This document shows, piece after piece, positions 1-5,875 of a stretch of 6,638 nt of DNA. The position numbers and the translations under genes are program-made. Source of the DNA: Clostridia bacterium (lineage in GTDB: Bacteria > Bacillota > Clostridia > Oscillospirales > CAG-382). Below the pieces are notes generated by a model. That model did no database searches, was not told the origin of the DNA, and saw nothing but the letters and a program-made list of their open reading frames with translations. The stretch is from the NCBI GenBank assembly GCA_017938055.1, contig JAGBCG010000090.1:1-6638 (forward strand). The letters run 5' to 3'. How positions within the stretch are numbered: position 1 is the stretch's first letter; the number at the start of each line of letters is the position of its first letter.

Positions 1-318
1 GTTGAATATGCATCCAATCTTATCAGTAAGGAAGCAAATCCTGAAGCGACAATAATTTGGGGTGCTGCATTTGATACAAACCTTGAGGACGAGATGAAGG
101 TTACTGTTATTGCAACAGGCTTTGAACCTGAAAAGAAGCAATTTGACGTTAGAGTTGCAAGACCTGTAGTTGGCGATGTCAGAGATGAGCAACCCGTTGG
201 AGCTGCTGTTTCTGAAGCTGGTGCACAGCAGGAAGGTGCTAATTCAAACGAGCTTGATGATGCACTTGAATTTTTCAAAAAGCCAAGAACAAATACAGGT
301 AATCGCTTTACATTCTGA
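1..318 (+). CDS. ftsZ: Cell division protein FtsZ, C-terminal part (5' end outside window)
   Basis: Frame 1 is open from base 1 to TGA at 316-318 and gives the last 105 residues of FtsZ, the tubulin-like GTPase that polymerises into the cytokinetic Z-ring under the membrane. The recognisable part is the end of the C-terminal FtsZ domain at residues 17-41: a TIIWGAAFDTNLEDEMKVTVIATGF-like stretch with the family's GA/D-x-L-x-DE/VTVIATGF pattern (Bacillus subtilis has MIFGSV..ENLKDEI..VTVIATGF). Residues 42-84 are a short variable linker rich in A, E, Q and G. The last ~20 residues (ELDDALEFFKK, then PRTNTGNRFTF) occupy the place of the conserved tail peptide that binds FtsA, SepF and ZapD-type partners, but lack the usual DIPxFLRxR core. 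The GTPase domain and T7 loop lie upstream of the window. The gene converges with the LTA synthase-like gene and ends 27 nt before an intrinsic terminator. The family assignment is secure; the function of the tail is inferred. Confidence 0.95.
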   Translation, partial: VEYASNLISKEANPEATIIWGAAFDTNLEDEMKVTVIATGFEPEKKQFDVRVARPVVGDVRDEQPVGAAVSEAGAQQEGANSNELDDALEFFKKPRTNTGNRFTF

Positions 319-344
319 TTAACACATAAATAATAAAAGCATGA

Positions 345-373
345 GAGCTGTCCATTACGGACGGCTCTTTTTT
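345..373 (+). terminator. Intrinsic terminator of ftsZ
   Basis: A 9-bp stem pairs 345-353 (GAGCTGTCC) with 359-367 (GGACGGCTC). It contains one G-T wobble, has a 5-nt loop (ATTAC), and is followed at once by six T residues (368-373). It starts 27 nt after the ftsZ stop codon and is oriented for + strand transcription. On the - strand no U-run follows the stem, so it should be mainly one-directional. Confidence 0.9.
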
Positions 374-420
374 GCATGAAAAAGGAGCTATAGCAAAATT
401 CTCAAATTGCACAAAAAAAC

Positions 421-442
421 GGGACGATGTGGTCATCGTCCC
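421..442. repeat. Perfect 9-bp palindrome at the element's core
   Basis: GGGACGATG (421-429), a 4-nt spacer (TGGT), then CATCGTCCC (434-442), followed by CTACGAAT. The arms are fully complementary. No U-run follows on either strand, so this does not look like a simple terminator. From memory, short GC-rich palindromes flanked by a TTCGTAG-type sequence recur between genes in Ruminococcaceae-like genomes; this one has that look, but I could not search. Confidence 0.6.
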
Positions 443-473
443 CTACGAATAATCATGCTTTTTGTGCATGTTT

Positions 474-505
474 GGGGCTGTAACAAATTGTTTTGCTACA
501 GCCCC
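474..505 (-). terminator. Strong hairpin that may end the LTA synthase-like transcript
   Basis: GGGGCTGTA (474-482) pairs perfectly with TACAGCCCC (497-505). After one mismatch the inner stem continues with CAAA (484-487) against TTTG (492-495) around a TTGT loop. It begins 25 nt beyond the stop codon of the - strand gene, a usual terminator position. The - strand sequence after the stem is AAACATG rather than a U-run, so termination would be weak or factor-dependent. The hairpin also forms the right arm of the palindromic element. Confidence 0.35.
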
Positions 506-529
506 TTTTAAAACTTCTAAATTGTAAAA

Positions 530-3070
530 TCAACTGTCAATACTGGATGAGGTACGTTCTTCTGGTGCTTTGCCAAGACTTTCCTGAATCATTTGGTGTT
601 CTTCAGAACCCGTAATAAACTCGGCTGTAGCATCATCCTTGATGTGTAAGTCGGGTAATAAATAATCCTCGCTTGTGGGAATAAGTGAATCGAGATACTG
701 TTGCTTTAATTCTTCAGGAACAATCATGAGTTCCGTGTAAACAAGAGAATTGCTGCTTTCACCAAGAATTGTATAGTTGGCAGCTTGCTGAACAACGGTA
801 ATTATATCGTCAGCAGAAAGTAAGGCATCTGTTTTCAGTAAACCGTGATTGATGTATTCAGTGTCGACAGGCTTTTGATTAACAGCAATTTTAGAAAACT
901 CGTTGAAGTTGTCACCCGAAATATAAGTAGTACCATCAATGGTATATGCACCTAACAAAGAAGTGGATATAATGCCGAATTTAGTATCTGCACGTTGATA
1001 TTTAGGTACGGTAATCGAAGAATTGTCGTCCTTCAAATGAGAATCGTAGAGTGTAGCATACTGATATATGTGACGTAAATGAGAGTAATCATCGGTGCTG
1101 TTGTTCAGATATAAGCGATTGAGTCGGTTAAAATCACCTGCGTTAATTCCTAACTTTGAGAAAATGTAAGAGGAAAGCTGAAATGTTGTTAAATCCTGTG
1201 AATCTGAAAAATCAATACCACAGTTATTCCAGATAATGTAGTCGGTTTGATAGCAGTTACCTTCTTTAAGCTGCCAGTTCTTCTGTACTGAGAAAGCGGG
1301 AAGGTGGTCGCCGTAGAGTACAAGCACTGTGGGCTCATTTCTAAAGCTTAGCTCTAAAATGAGGTTTCCAATAAATGTATCAACCTCATTAAGCTCATTG
1401 ACATAGTAGGTAAATCCGGGATTTTCAGGATTGTCGTCGTTGCCGTAAACTTTGACTTTTGGATCTTCGCCATCAAGTAAATTAGCATATTTGCTCTTTG
1501 AAGGGTATCTGCCGTGTGGCTGAACACTTACAGTGTAAATAAGGTCTTTGGAATCTGTAGAATTAAGTGCGGCAAGAATGGGGTCAATAAGCATAGCATC
1601 CTTTGCCCAGTTACGCTGATTTCTGATAATAATAGGGGTGTTTTCTATTGAGGTAAATGAGTCAAAACCAAGATTTGGATATACTATGTGCCTGTCATAG
1701 AAGGTACCCTTGTGATTGTGAATAGCATGAGAGGTGTAGCCGTATTCACGGGCATTGTTGGCAATGGATTCACAGGTCTGAGTTTGAAGAACGGAAAGAT
1801 AAGGATATTCCGCAATACCAAAGAAAGAAACGTCCATACCTGTTAGGATTTCAAATTCGGTGTTGGCAGTACCCGCACCTATTGATGGGACGGTAAGAAG
1901 TCCGCCGTCAAGCTGGTCCTTTAATAAAGAATAAATGGGATGAGGAGAGGTGCTGTACTGATAGCCGGCAATGTTGTTTACATCATAAAATGATTCTAAT
2001 TGTAGGAAAATAACATTTGGCATGTCAAAACATTCAGGGAAGTTTAAACATGAAGCCTCATCATTTTTAGGATTACTCTTGTATTCATTGTACTTGACGG
2101 TGAGATTTTCAATAACGCTCTGGGAAAGTTCATGCGAAACATTGAGATAAGAATAATCAGGCATGGCTTTGTAAGCTTCAATAACACTGTTGAATATTGA
2201 ATCAATAAGCTCAGGCGTTTCATCCACAGATTGTTGAATTACCGGCTTTTCGGATATTGAAGTATCGGACACGACCTTATCACGTTGTTCGCTAAAGGCT
2301 TGATGACTGTAATTGGAGGGTTTTTCAATACCATTGTCAATAATGGAATATAAAAAGCAGAATACAAATCCGTGTTCACGGTACTTGTTTGGAAGATTAT
2401 CGAATCTGTCGGCATTAATTACAAAGGTGGTGTTGCATATAACACAAATTACCGTAATAATGCTTGTTATTAATGGCACAAGAGCTGATAAGCTGAGAAT
2501 ACCCTTTGTCTTTTTACACTTAATAAATATAACACAAAGTAAAAAAACAGCGACAACAATGGCAATACATAATAGAATAATATCCAATACTGAAAGATAA
2601 ATAGGGATGATGTCAAGTGCAGATTTAAGAACGCGAAAATCCGAACTGTTAAAGGGTGTTGTTCGCTGACACATTAAAAAGAAGCTGACAAAGTTGACAG
2701 TTATCCATACTACTGAAATAAGGGCAAAGAAGAAAGAACGACGTTTAAATATGTACATAAAAGAGAATGTAGTAAAAACAATTAATGCACCAAGGAAAAA
2801 CACAATCGGTGATTGAATAAGCAGTAATAAAGGCTCGGTGAAACTTCTTCTGAGAGCCGCTTCGAGAAAGTAGTTGAAAATAATACTGTAACAGCCTAAA
2901 AAAATCAAAGAATTCTTTGTGGTACATAAACATTCGTCCAATGCACGAAGAACGCTTTTGGTGATAAACCATGCGTTTTTGAAGAGCAAATTTATAAAAT
3001 GATGTAGTGATGATAGAAAAAATAAAATGAAAGATATAAGAAAACTTATAAACTTTTTGCTTGCTTGCAT
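530..3070 (-). CDS. LTA synthase family protein (membrane sulfatase-fold phosphoglycerol transferase)
   Basis: Polytopic membrane enzyme of 846 residues in the LtaS/MdoB family, which moves glycerol-phosphate or related groups onto surface polymers outside the membrane. The N-terminal ~215 residues hold five or six hydrophobic segments (about 5-25, 54-72, 82-106, 112-133, 158-183, 191-214). They include a TPFNSSDFRVLKSAL stretch that resembles the family's short conserved loop. A linker follows, then the sulfatase-fold domain at about 350-650: PNVIFLQLESF with the metal-binding Glu near 359; GAGTANTEFE with the likely nucleophile Thr near 401; the HNHKGTFYDR His near 451; QPHGRYP near 519; and VLYGDHLP with Asp-His at 588-589. 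These match the catalytic set of LtaS. Residues ~650-846 form a C-terminal extension absent from classical LtaS. ATG at 3070 is chosen because GGAGG lies 5 nt upstream (3076-3080). The in-frame TTG at 3082 overlaps that site and is unlikely. The true substrate (lipoteichoic acid or another glycolipid polymer) cannot be read from sequence. Confidence 0.85.
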   Translation of the reverse strand: MQASKKFISFLISFILFFLSSLHHFINLLFKNAWFITKSVLRALDECLCTTKNSLIFLGCYSIIFNYFLEAALRRSFTEPLLLLIQSPIVFFLGALIVFTTFSFMYIFKRRSFFFALISVVWITVNFVSFFLMCQRTTPFNSSDFRVLKSALDIIPIYLSVLDIILLCIAIVVAVFLLCVIFIKCKKTKGILSLSALVPLITSIITVICVICNTTFVINADRFDNLPNKYREHGFVFCFLYSIIDNGIEKPSNYSHQAFSEQRDKVVSDTSISEKPVIQQSVDETPELIDSIFNSVIEAYKAMPDYSYLNVSHELSQSVIENLTVKYNEYKSNPKNDEASCLNFPECFDMPNVIFLQLESFYDVNNIAGYQYSTSPHPIYSLLKDQLDGGLLTVPSIGAGTANTEFEILTGMDVSFFGIAEYPYLSVLQTQTCESIANNAREYGYTSHAIHNHKGTFYDRHIVYPNLGFDSFTSIENTPIIIRNQRNWAKDAMLIDPILAALNSTDSKDLIYTVSVQPHGRYPSKSKYANLLDGEDPKVKVYGNDDNPENPGFTYYVNELNEVDTFIGNLILELSFRNEPTVLVLYGDHLPAFSVQKNWQLKEGNCYQTDYIIWNNCGIDFSDSQDLTTFQLSSYIFSKLGINAGDFNRLNRLYLNNSTDDYSHLRHIYQYATLYDSHLKDDNSSITVPKYQRADTKFGIISTSLLGAYTIDGTTYISGDNFNEFSKIAVNQKPVDTEYINHGLLKTDALLSADDIITVVQQAANYTILGESSNSLVYTELMIVPEELKQQYLDSLIPTSEDYLLPDLHIKDDATAEFITGSEEHQMIQESLGKAPEERTSSSIDS

Positions 3071-3075
3071 ACAAA

Positions 3076-3080
3076 CCTCC
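3076..3080 (-). promoter_or_regulatory. Ribosome binding site that sets the start of the LTA synthase-like gene
   Basis: The - strand reads GGAGG, then TTTGT, then ATG at 3070. The 5-nt spacing supports the 3070 start and excludes the TTG at 3082, which lies immediately 5' of and partly within this motif. Confidence 0.8.
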
Positions 3081-3092
3081 AAAACACTTTCA

Positions 3093-3125
3093 CAAAAAAC
3101 AGACGCAAGGCATAAACCTCGCGTC
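3093..3125 (-). terminator. Terminator-like hairpin between secG and the LTA synthase-like gene
   Basis: On the - strand, GACGCGAGG (3125-3117) pairs with CCTTGCGTC (3110-3102), with one G-T wobble, around a 6-nt loop. TG and a run of six U (3099-3094) follow. This has the form of an intrinsic terminator for secG. It lies only ~13 nt before the GGAGG of the next gene, so it also sits in that gene's leader if transcription reads through, and could act as an attenuator. Confidence 0.8.
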
Positions 3126-3190
3126 CGAAATTAAAATGCAAAATCAATATCGAAATTTCCAAACGGATGCTTTGGAATTATCTTAAATGA

Positions 3191-3667
3191 TTATTCAACT
3201 ACTTCTTCTGTTACTTCAGCAGCATCTTCTTCAACCGCATCAGTATCTTTTTCAACTGCATTAGTTTCTTCTTCAGCTGCATCAGCTTCTTCGTCAACTA
3301 CCGGAACATCCTCGCCTTCAACTACAGGAGCCTGCTGATCATCAGTTTCAGGAGCCTGTTCGTCTTCTGCTTCGGGAGTAGTCTGGGCTTCATCACTTGC
3401 TTGGGGAAGCTGTGTAACATTTGAGTCTGCTTCAGGCTGAACTACATAAAGCACAACAACAAGAACAACAAATATTATTGCAATAACAGTTGTGAGCTTG
3501 TTGAATAAGGCGTCAAGGGACTTACCTTTGTTTTTGCCAAAGAAAGTTTCTGCACCACCTGCAACCGTTCCGCCGTGTCTGTGGTCCTTGCTGCTTTGCA
3601 TAAGTACGGCAATTACAAGAAATACCGCCATTATAATCAATAAAATACCAATAACTGTGTTTAACAT
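3191..3667 (-). CDS. secG: Preprotein translocase subunit SecG with long acidic tail
   Basis: SecG is the small accessory subunit of the SecYEG channel and aids SecA-driven protein export. Residues 1-77 have the whole SecG core: transmembrane helix 1 (about 3-23), the loop with VLMQSSK, a glycine-rich GGTVAGGAETFFGKNKGKS segment, and transmembrane helix 2 (about 58-77). The family is usually about 70-110 residues long; here another 81 residues follow. This tail is rich in Glu, Asp, Ala, Val and Pro with a single Lys and no Arg. Its last third contains a 7-residue repeat (ADAAEEE, TNAVEKD, TDAVEED). Both SecG ends normally face outward, so the tail is probably extracytoplasmic. The ATG at 3667 has GGAGG 8 nt upstream (3676-3680). 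The gene has its own promoter and a terminator-like hairpin after it. Identity of the core is firm; the role of the tail is unknown. Confidence 0.93.
   Translation of the reverse strand: MLNTVIGILLIIMAVFLVIAVLMQSSKDHRHGGTVAGGAETFFGKNKGKSLDALFNKLTTVIAIIFVVLVVVLYVVQPEADSNVTQLPQASDEAQTTPEAEDEQAPETDDQQAPVVEGEDVPVVDEEADAAEEETNAVEKDTDAVEEDAAEVTEEVVE
3227..3289 (-). repeat. Three 21-bp imperfect tandem repeats coding the SecG acidic tail
   Basis: Units lie at 3227-3247, 3248-3268 and 3269-3289. On the + strand each follows the pattern TTCTTCAACTGCATCAGTTTC with a few substitutions. The period is exactly seven codons, so length changes by whole units would keep the reading frame. Degenerate partial units flank on both sides (3206-3226 and from 3290). 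Confidence 0.75.
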
Positions 3668-3724
3668 TAAAAATTCCTCCGATGAAATAATCTCTTAACC
3701 ATGTCTAATACACATAACACGATG

Positions 3725-3753
3725 ATTATAACATATATTTTTATAAATTACAA
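3725..3753 (-). promoter_or_regulatory. Promoter of secG, sigma-A type with extended -10
   Basis: On the - strand, a -35 element TTGTAA (3753-3748), a 17-nt spacer ending in TGT (3733-3731), and a perfect -10 TATAAT (3730-3725). The TGn before the -10 is an extended -10 motif. The surrounding region is very AT-rich. Transcription would begin around 3717-3719, leaving a leader of about 50 nt before the secG ATG. Elements and spacing match the vegetative consensus well. Confidence 0.8.
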
Positions 3754-3789
3754 TAGATTTTCAAAATTTTTTTGATTTTTTTGATAAAA

Positions 3790-4713
3790 TTATTGCTTGT
3801 TGTCGGTTACAGCCTCTTTAATGGTAGCTGCAAGAGAGGTAACACCCTGTAAATCGGTAGGAATAATAAGCTTTGTTGCTTTTCCGTCAGCAACCTTTTG
3901 AAGTGCCTCAAGGCTCTTGAGTGCAATGGCTTTTTCACCGGGATTTGCTTCGTTGATGAGCTTTAAACCCTCTGCAATGGCGGTCTGCACCTTGAGAATT
4001 GCTTCAGCCTCACCCTCAGCCTCACGGATTTTTGCTTCCTTTATAGCTTCGGCATTGAGAATGGCAGCTTGCTTGTTGGCTTCAGCTTCAAGAATCTTGG
4101 ATTCCTTGTTACCCTCGGCAATAAGAATTGCAGACTTTTTTTCACCCTCAGCCTGAAGAATCTTTTCACGTCTTTCACGTTCAGCTCTCATCTGCTTTTC
4201 CATGGCGTCCTGAATATCCTTTGGAGGCATGATGTTTTTAAGCTCAACTCTGTTAATTTTAATACCCCATGGGTCAGTTGCTTCGTCAAGAATGGCACGC
4301 ATCTTCGTGTTGATTATGTCACGTGAGGTGAGAGTGCCGTCAAGCTCAAGATCGCCTATGATGTTACGAAGTGTTGTTGCTGTGAGGTTTTCAATGGCAA
4401 TCATGGGATTTTCTACGCCATAGGTGTAGAGCTTTGGATCAGCAATCTGAAAATATATAACCGTGTCAATCATCATGTGAACATTGTCGCTTGTTATAAC
4501 GGGCTGGGGAGGGAAGTCCACAACCTGTTCCTTAAGAGAAATGTTTTTGGCAATTCTGTCAACAAAGGGAATTGTAAAATGAATACCGGTTTTCCATGTT
4601 GCCTTATATGCACCAAGACGTTCAACAACGGCAGCTTTTGCCTGGGGGATGATTTTTATATTTGATAAAACGAGAAATAAAACTATGACTGCAATGATAA
4701 TGATAAATTCCAT
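3790..4713 (-). CDS. qmcA: SPFH/stomatin-family membrane protein (QmcA-like)
   Basis: A 307-residue SPFH (stomatin/prohibitin/flotillin/HflK-C) protein, a membrane-anchored scaffold that forms large oligomers and is linked to membrane microdomains and protease control. Residues 3-18 are an N-terminal hydrophobic anchor. Residues ~20-175 are the SPFH domain, with PQAKAAVVERLGAY, the TGIHFTIPFVDRI stretch, DFPPQPVITSDNV and PWGIKINRVELKNI, all typical of the stomatin/QmcA branch. Residues ~170-245 are a charged Ala/Glu/Lys coiled coil with repeated AEG/AEA-x-K units about 11 residues apart, and a conserved hydrophobic tail follows. ATG at 4713 has AGGAGG 10 nt upstream (4724-4729). The NfeD-family gene ends 20 nt upstream, the classic NfeD-SPFH pairing, in which NfeD's OB-fold domain is thought to contact the SPFH partner. 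No hairpin terminator follows the gene, so read-through toward secG is possible. The exact role in this organism is not known. Confidence 0.92.
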   Translation of the reverse strand: MEFIIIIAVIVLFLVLSNIKIIPQAKAAVVERLGAYKATWKTGIHFTIPFVDRIAKNISLKEQVVDFPPQPVITSDNVHMMIDTVIYFQIADPKLYTYGVENPMIAIENLTATTLRNIIGDLELDGTLTSRDIINTKMRAILDEATDPWGIKINRVELKNIMPPKDIQDAMEKQMRAERERREKILQAEGEKKSAILIAEGNKESKILEAEANKQAAILNAEAIKEAKIREAEGEAEAILKVQTAIAEGLKLINEANPGEKAIALKSLEALQKVADGKATKLIIPTDLQGVTSLAATIKEAVTDNKQ

Positions 4714-4733
4714 ACAATAAATACCTCCTGATA

Positions 4734-5225
4734 TTATTTGTTAACTAATACTTGTTGTGTTACGGCATTTTCGTCCAGCTTTTGACATAATAGTTTTACG
4801 CCGTCAATGGATAGGATTCTTACCGTATCGTTCTTTTTAATTTCTTCATCACCTTTTTTAATGTAAGCACTCCAGCTCATGCCGTTAACCTTTACTCTGC
4901 CCGGCTTAAGATAGCTTATATCCTCCTCGGCAACAGCTTCCTTGCCAATAAGTGCATCAATATTTGTCTTTTCAGTTTTGGAAGCAATAATATCCCGTAG
5001 TTTTTTGTAAAATAACACCATAAGTGTGAAGCTCACAACGAAAAATACAACAATCTGTGTTGGGATGTTTACATTAAGTAATGAAAGTAAAATTCCGGAT
5101 AGTGCACCGGGTATAAACCAGATTGCAACAAGTATTGACGTGCTTGCTTCTATTATAAGTGAAAGAATAATTATTGCAGAATAGATATACAGTTCCGTAC
5201 TGACCGCCTCCTTAGTAATCTTCAT
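4734..5225 (-). CDS. NfeD-family membrane protein (short form, no protease domain)
   Basis: With the start placed at ATG 5225 the protein has 163 residues. Three hydrophobic segments (about 14-28, 30-50 and 58-73) are followed by a cytoplasmic-type OB-fold domain at about 89-150. It includes DALIGKEAVAEEDI, PGRVKVNGMSWSA and a final DTVRILSIDGVKLLCQKL strand set, which match the NfeD C-terminal signature. The long NfeD form has a ClpP-like serine protease domain; it is absent here. The downstream neighbour is the SPFH gene, the usual partner. The start is uncertain. ATG 5225 overlaps recX by 14 bp and has no strong ribosome site, while an excellent AAGGAGG (5213-5207) lies just after it with only ACG (5198) or CTG (5192) in frame downstream. 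In-frame ATGs at 5237 and 5267 lie deeper in recX and lack ribosome sites. Confidence 0.82.
   Translation of the reverse strand: MKITKEAVSTELYIYSAIIILSLIIEASTSILVAIWFIPGALSGILLSLLNVNIPTQIVVFFVVSFTLMVLFYKKLRDIIASKTEKTNIDALIGKEAVAEEDISYLKPGRVKVNGMSWSAYIKKGDEEIKKNDTVRILSIDGVKLLCQKLDENAVTQQVLVNK
5207..5213 (-). promoter_or_regulatory. Strong Shine-Dalgarno sequence with no standard start codon after it
   Basis: The - strand reads AAGGAGG and overlaps the recX stop codon TAA (5214-5212). In the NfeD frame the codons that follow are GTC, AGT, ACG, GAA and CTG. ACG at 5198 is 8 nt away and CTG at 5192 is 14 nt away. No ATG, GTG or TTG follows in that frame at usable distance. The site may serve an unusual start, or may help a terminating ribosome restart at the upstream ATG 5225. 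Confidence 0.6.
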
Positions 5226-5868
5226 AAAAGCCGTCATCACAGTCACAGTAGTGAGTAAGAACGGCATTTATTGTGTCAAAACTGTAGCCATACCTTGAAA
5301 GCTTGGCTTTGAACTTTGTAATTTCCTCTCTGTTTGAAAAATCGACTTTTTTTGATTTTAACAGCTTTTGAATAAGCTCGGATAAAAGCTTGTCAAAATC
5401 AACACAGCAAACATTTTGTGCATGGTTTATATCTTGTGTTGAAAATCCCTTTGCAATAAGCTCAGCCTTGATTCTGTGCGGACCGTAAAGCTTGGATATT
5501 GCAATGGCTTGATATTTTTTCACACAAAGACCGCCATCGTCTGTAAAACCGCTGTTTCTCAACACACTCAAAGCCTCATCTGCAATGTGTGAAGAATAAC
5601 CTTTCTCACGCATTTTTCGCTTTAAAGCACTTTCGCTTTTGTCGGAAAAAGACATAAGATAGGTGCAATACTTTATTGCAGAAAGCTTTGAGGATAAAAA
5701 TTCCATTAATTCGTCATCCTCAAATTCAATGGGCAAATCGTCGGCACAAAGGTCGGCGAGTGAAAGTCTTTTTGCATCGGCAACTGAAATTGTATATCTG
5801 CCACCGTCCTCTGTAAAAAAGGAGTACTCTCCACCGCCGGCAGATATTTTCATTGATGTAAAAATCAT
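5212..5868 (-). CDS. recX: Regulatory protein RecX
   Basis: RecX is a small helical protein that binds the RecA filament in its groove and tunes (usually limits) strand exchange and SOS signalling. The 218-residue protein has a β-rich N-terminal part (residues ~6-40, EYSFFTEDGGRYTISVADAKRL-like), then three-helix repeats. Repeat one (~63-106) contains SFSDKSESALKRKMREKGY, close to the family's LSxRxRSExELRxKLxxKGF. Repeat two (~107-150) contains FTDDGGLCVKKY and KLYGPHRIKAELIAKGF, matching FxDDxxxAxxY and xGPxRIxxELxxKGI. Repeat three (~155-205) contains KFKAKLSRYGYSFDTINAVL. The gene starts 7 nt after the recA stop, the standard recA-recX arrangement. ATG 5868 has no clear ribosome binding site, so translational coupling to recA is likely. 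MKISAGGG at 5853 is an alternative start, also without a site. The end overlaps the NfeD gene. Confidence 0.93.
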   Translation of the reverse strand: MIFTSMKISAGGGEYSFFTEDGGRYTISVADAKRLSLADLCADDLPIEFEDDELMEFLSSKLSAIKYCTYLMSFSDKSESALKRKMREKGYSSHIADEALSVLRNSGFTDDGGLCVKKYQAIAISKLYGPHRIKAELIAKGFSTQDINHAQNVCCVDFDKLLSELIQKLLKSKKVDFSNREEITKFKAKLSRYGYSFDTINAVLTHYCDCDDGFYEDY

Positions 5869-5875
5869 ACGTTAA

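Larger units (their letters stand above)
380..509. mobile_element. MITE/REP-like imperfect palindromic element with 19-bp terminal inverted repeats
   Basis: The element fills most of the convergent gap between ftsZ and the LTA synthase-like gene. Its left end (380-398, AAAAGGAGCTATAGCAAAA) matches the reverse complement of its right end (491-509, TTTTGCTACAGCCCCTTTT) at 17 of 19 positions. Further in, TGCACAAAAA at 408-417 is the exact inverse of TTTTTGTGCA at 459-468. At the centre, 421-429 is the exact inverse of 434-442. The nested inverted arms, the ~130 bp length and the absence of any reading frame suggest a small non-autonomous repeat. No convincing target-site duplication is visible at the edges, and no second copy lies in the window, so mobility is inferred only. 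Confidence 0.55.

Noticed and set aside
370..520. Target-site duplication flanking the palindromic element
   Set aside because: Flanks are A/T-rich (GCATGA on the left, AAAACTTC on the right) and share no clear direct repeat, so none can be claimed.
2313..2600. 95-codon + strand open frame opposite the LTA synthase-like gene
   Set aside because: It lies wholly antisense to the membrane-segment coding part of a clear family member, has no ribosome binding site worth noting, and its translation resembles no known family.
2745..3074. 109-codon - strand frame overlapping the start of the LTA synthase-like gene
   Set aside because: It is a different frame of the same DNA; the GGAGG and the conserved domains belong to the longer frame starting at 3070.
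3071..3082. TTG at 3082 as start of the LTA synthase-like gene
   Set aside because: The four extra residues would be encoded by the ribosome binding site itself; ATG 3070 has ideal spacing.
3754..3789. Terminator after the SPFH gene
   Set aside because: There are A- and T-runs but no stem with GC content before a U-run; only a weak AAAA/TTTT pairing is possible.
3917..4423. Several overlapping + strand open frames opposite the SPFH gene
   Set aside because: The repetitive Ala/Glu/Lys coiled-coil codons of the SPFH gene produce Ser/Ala-rich open frames on the other strand; these are shadows.
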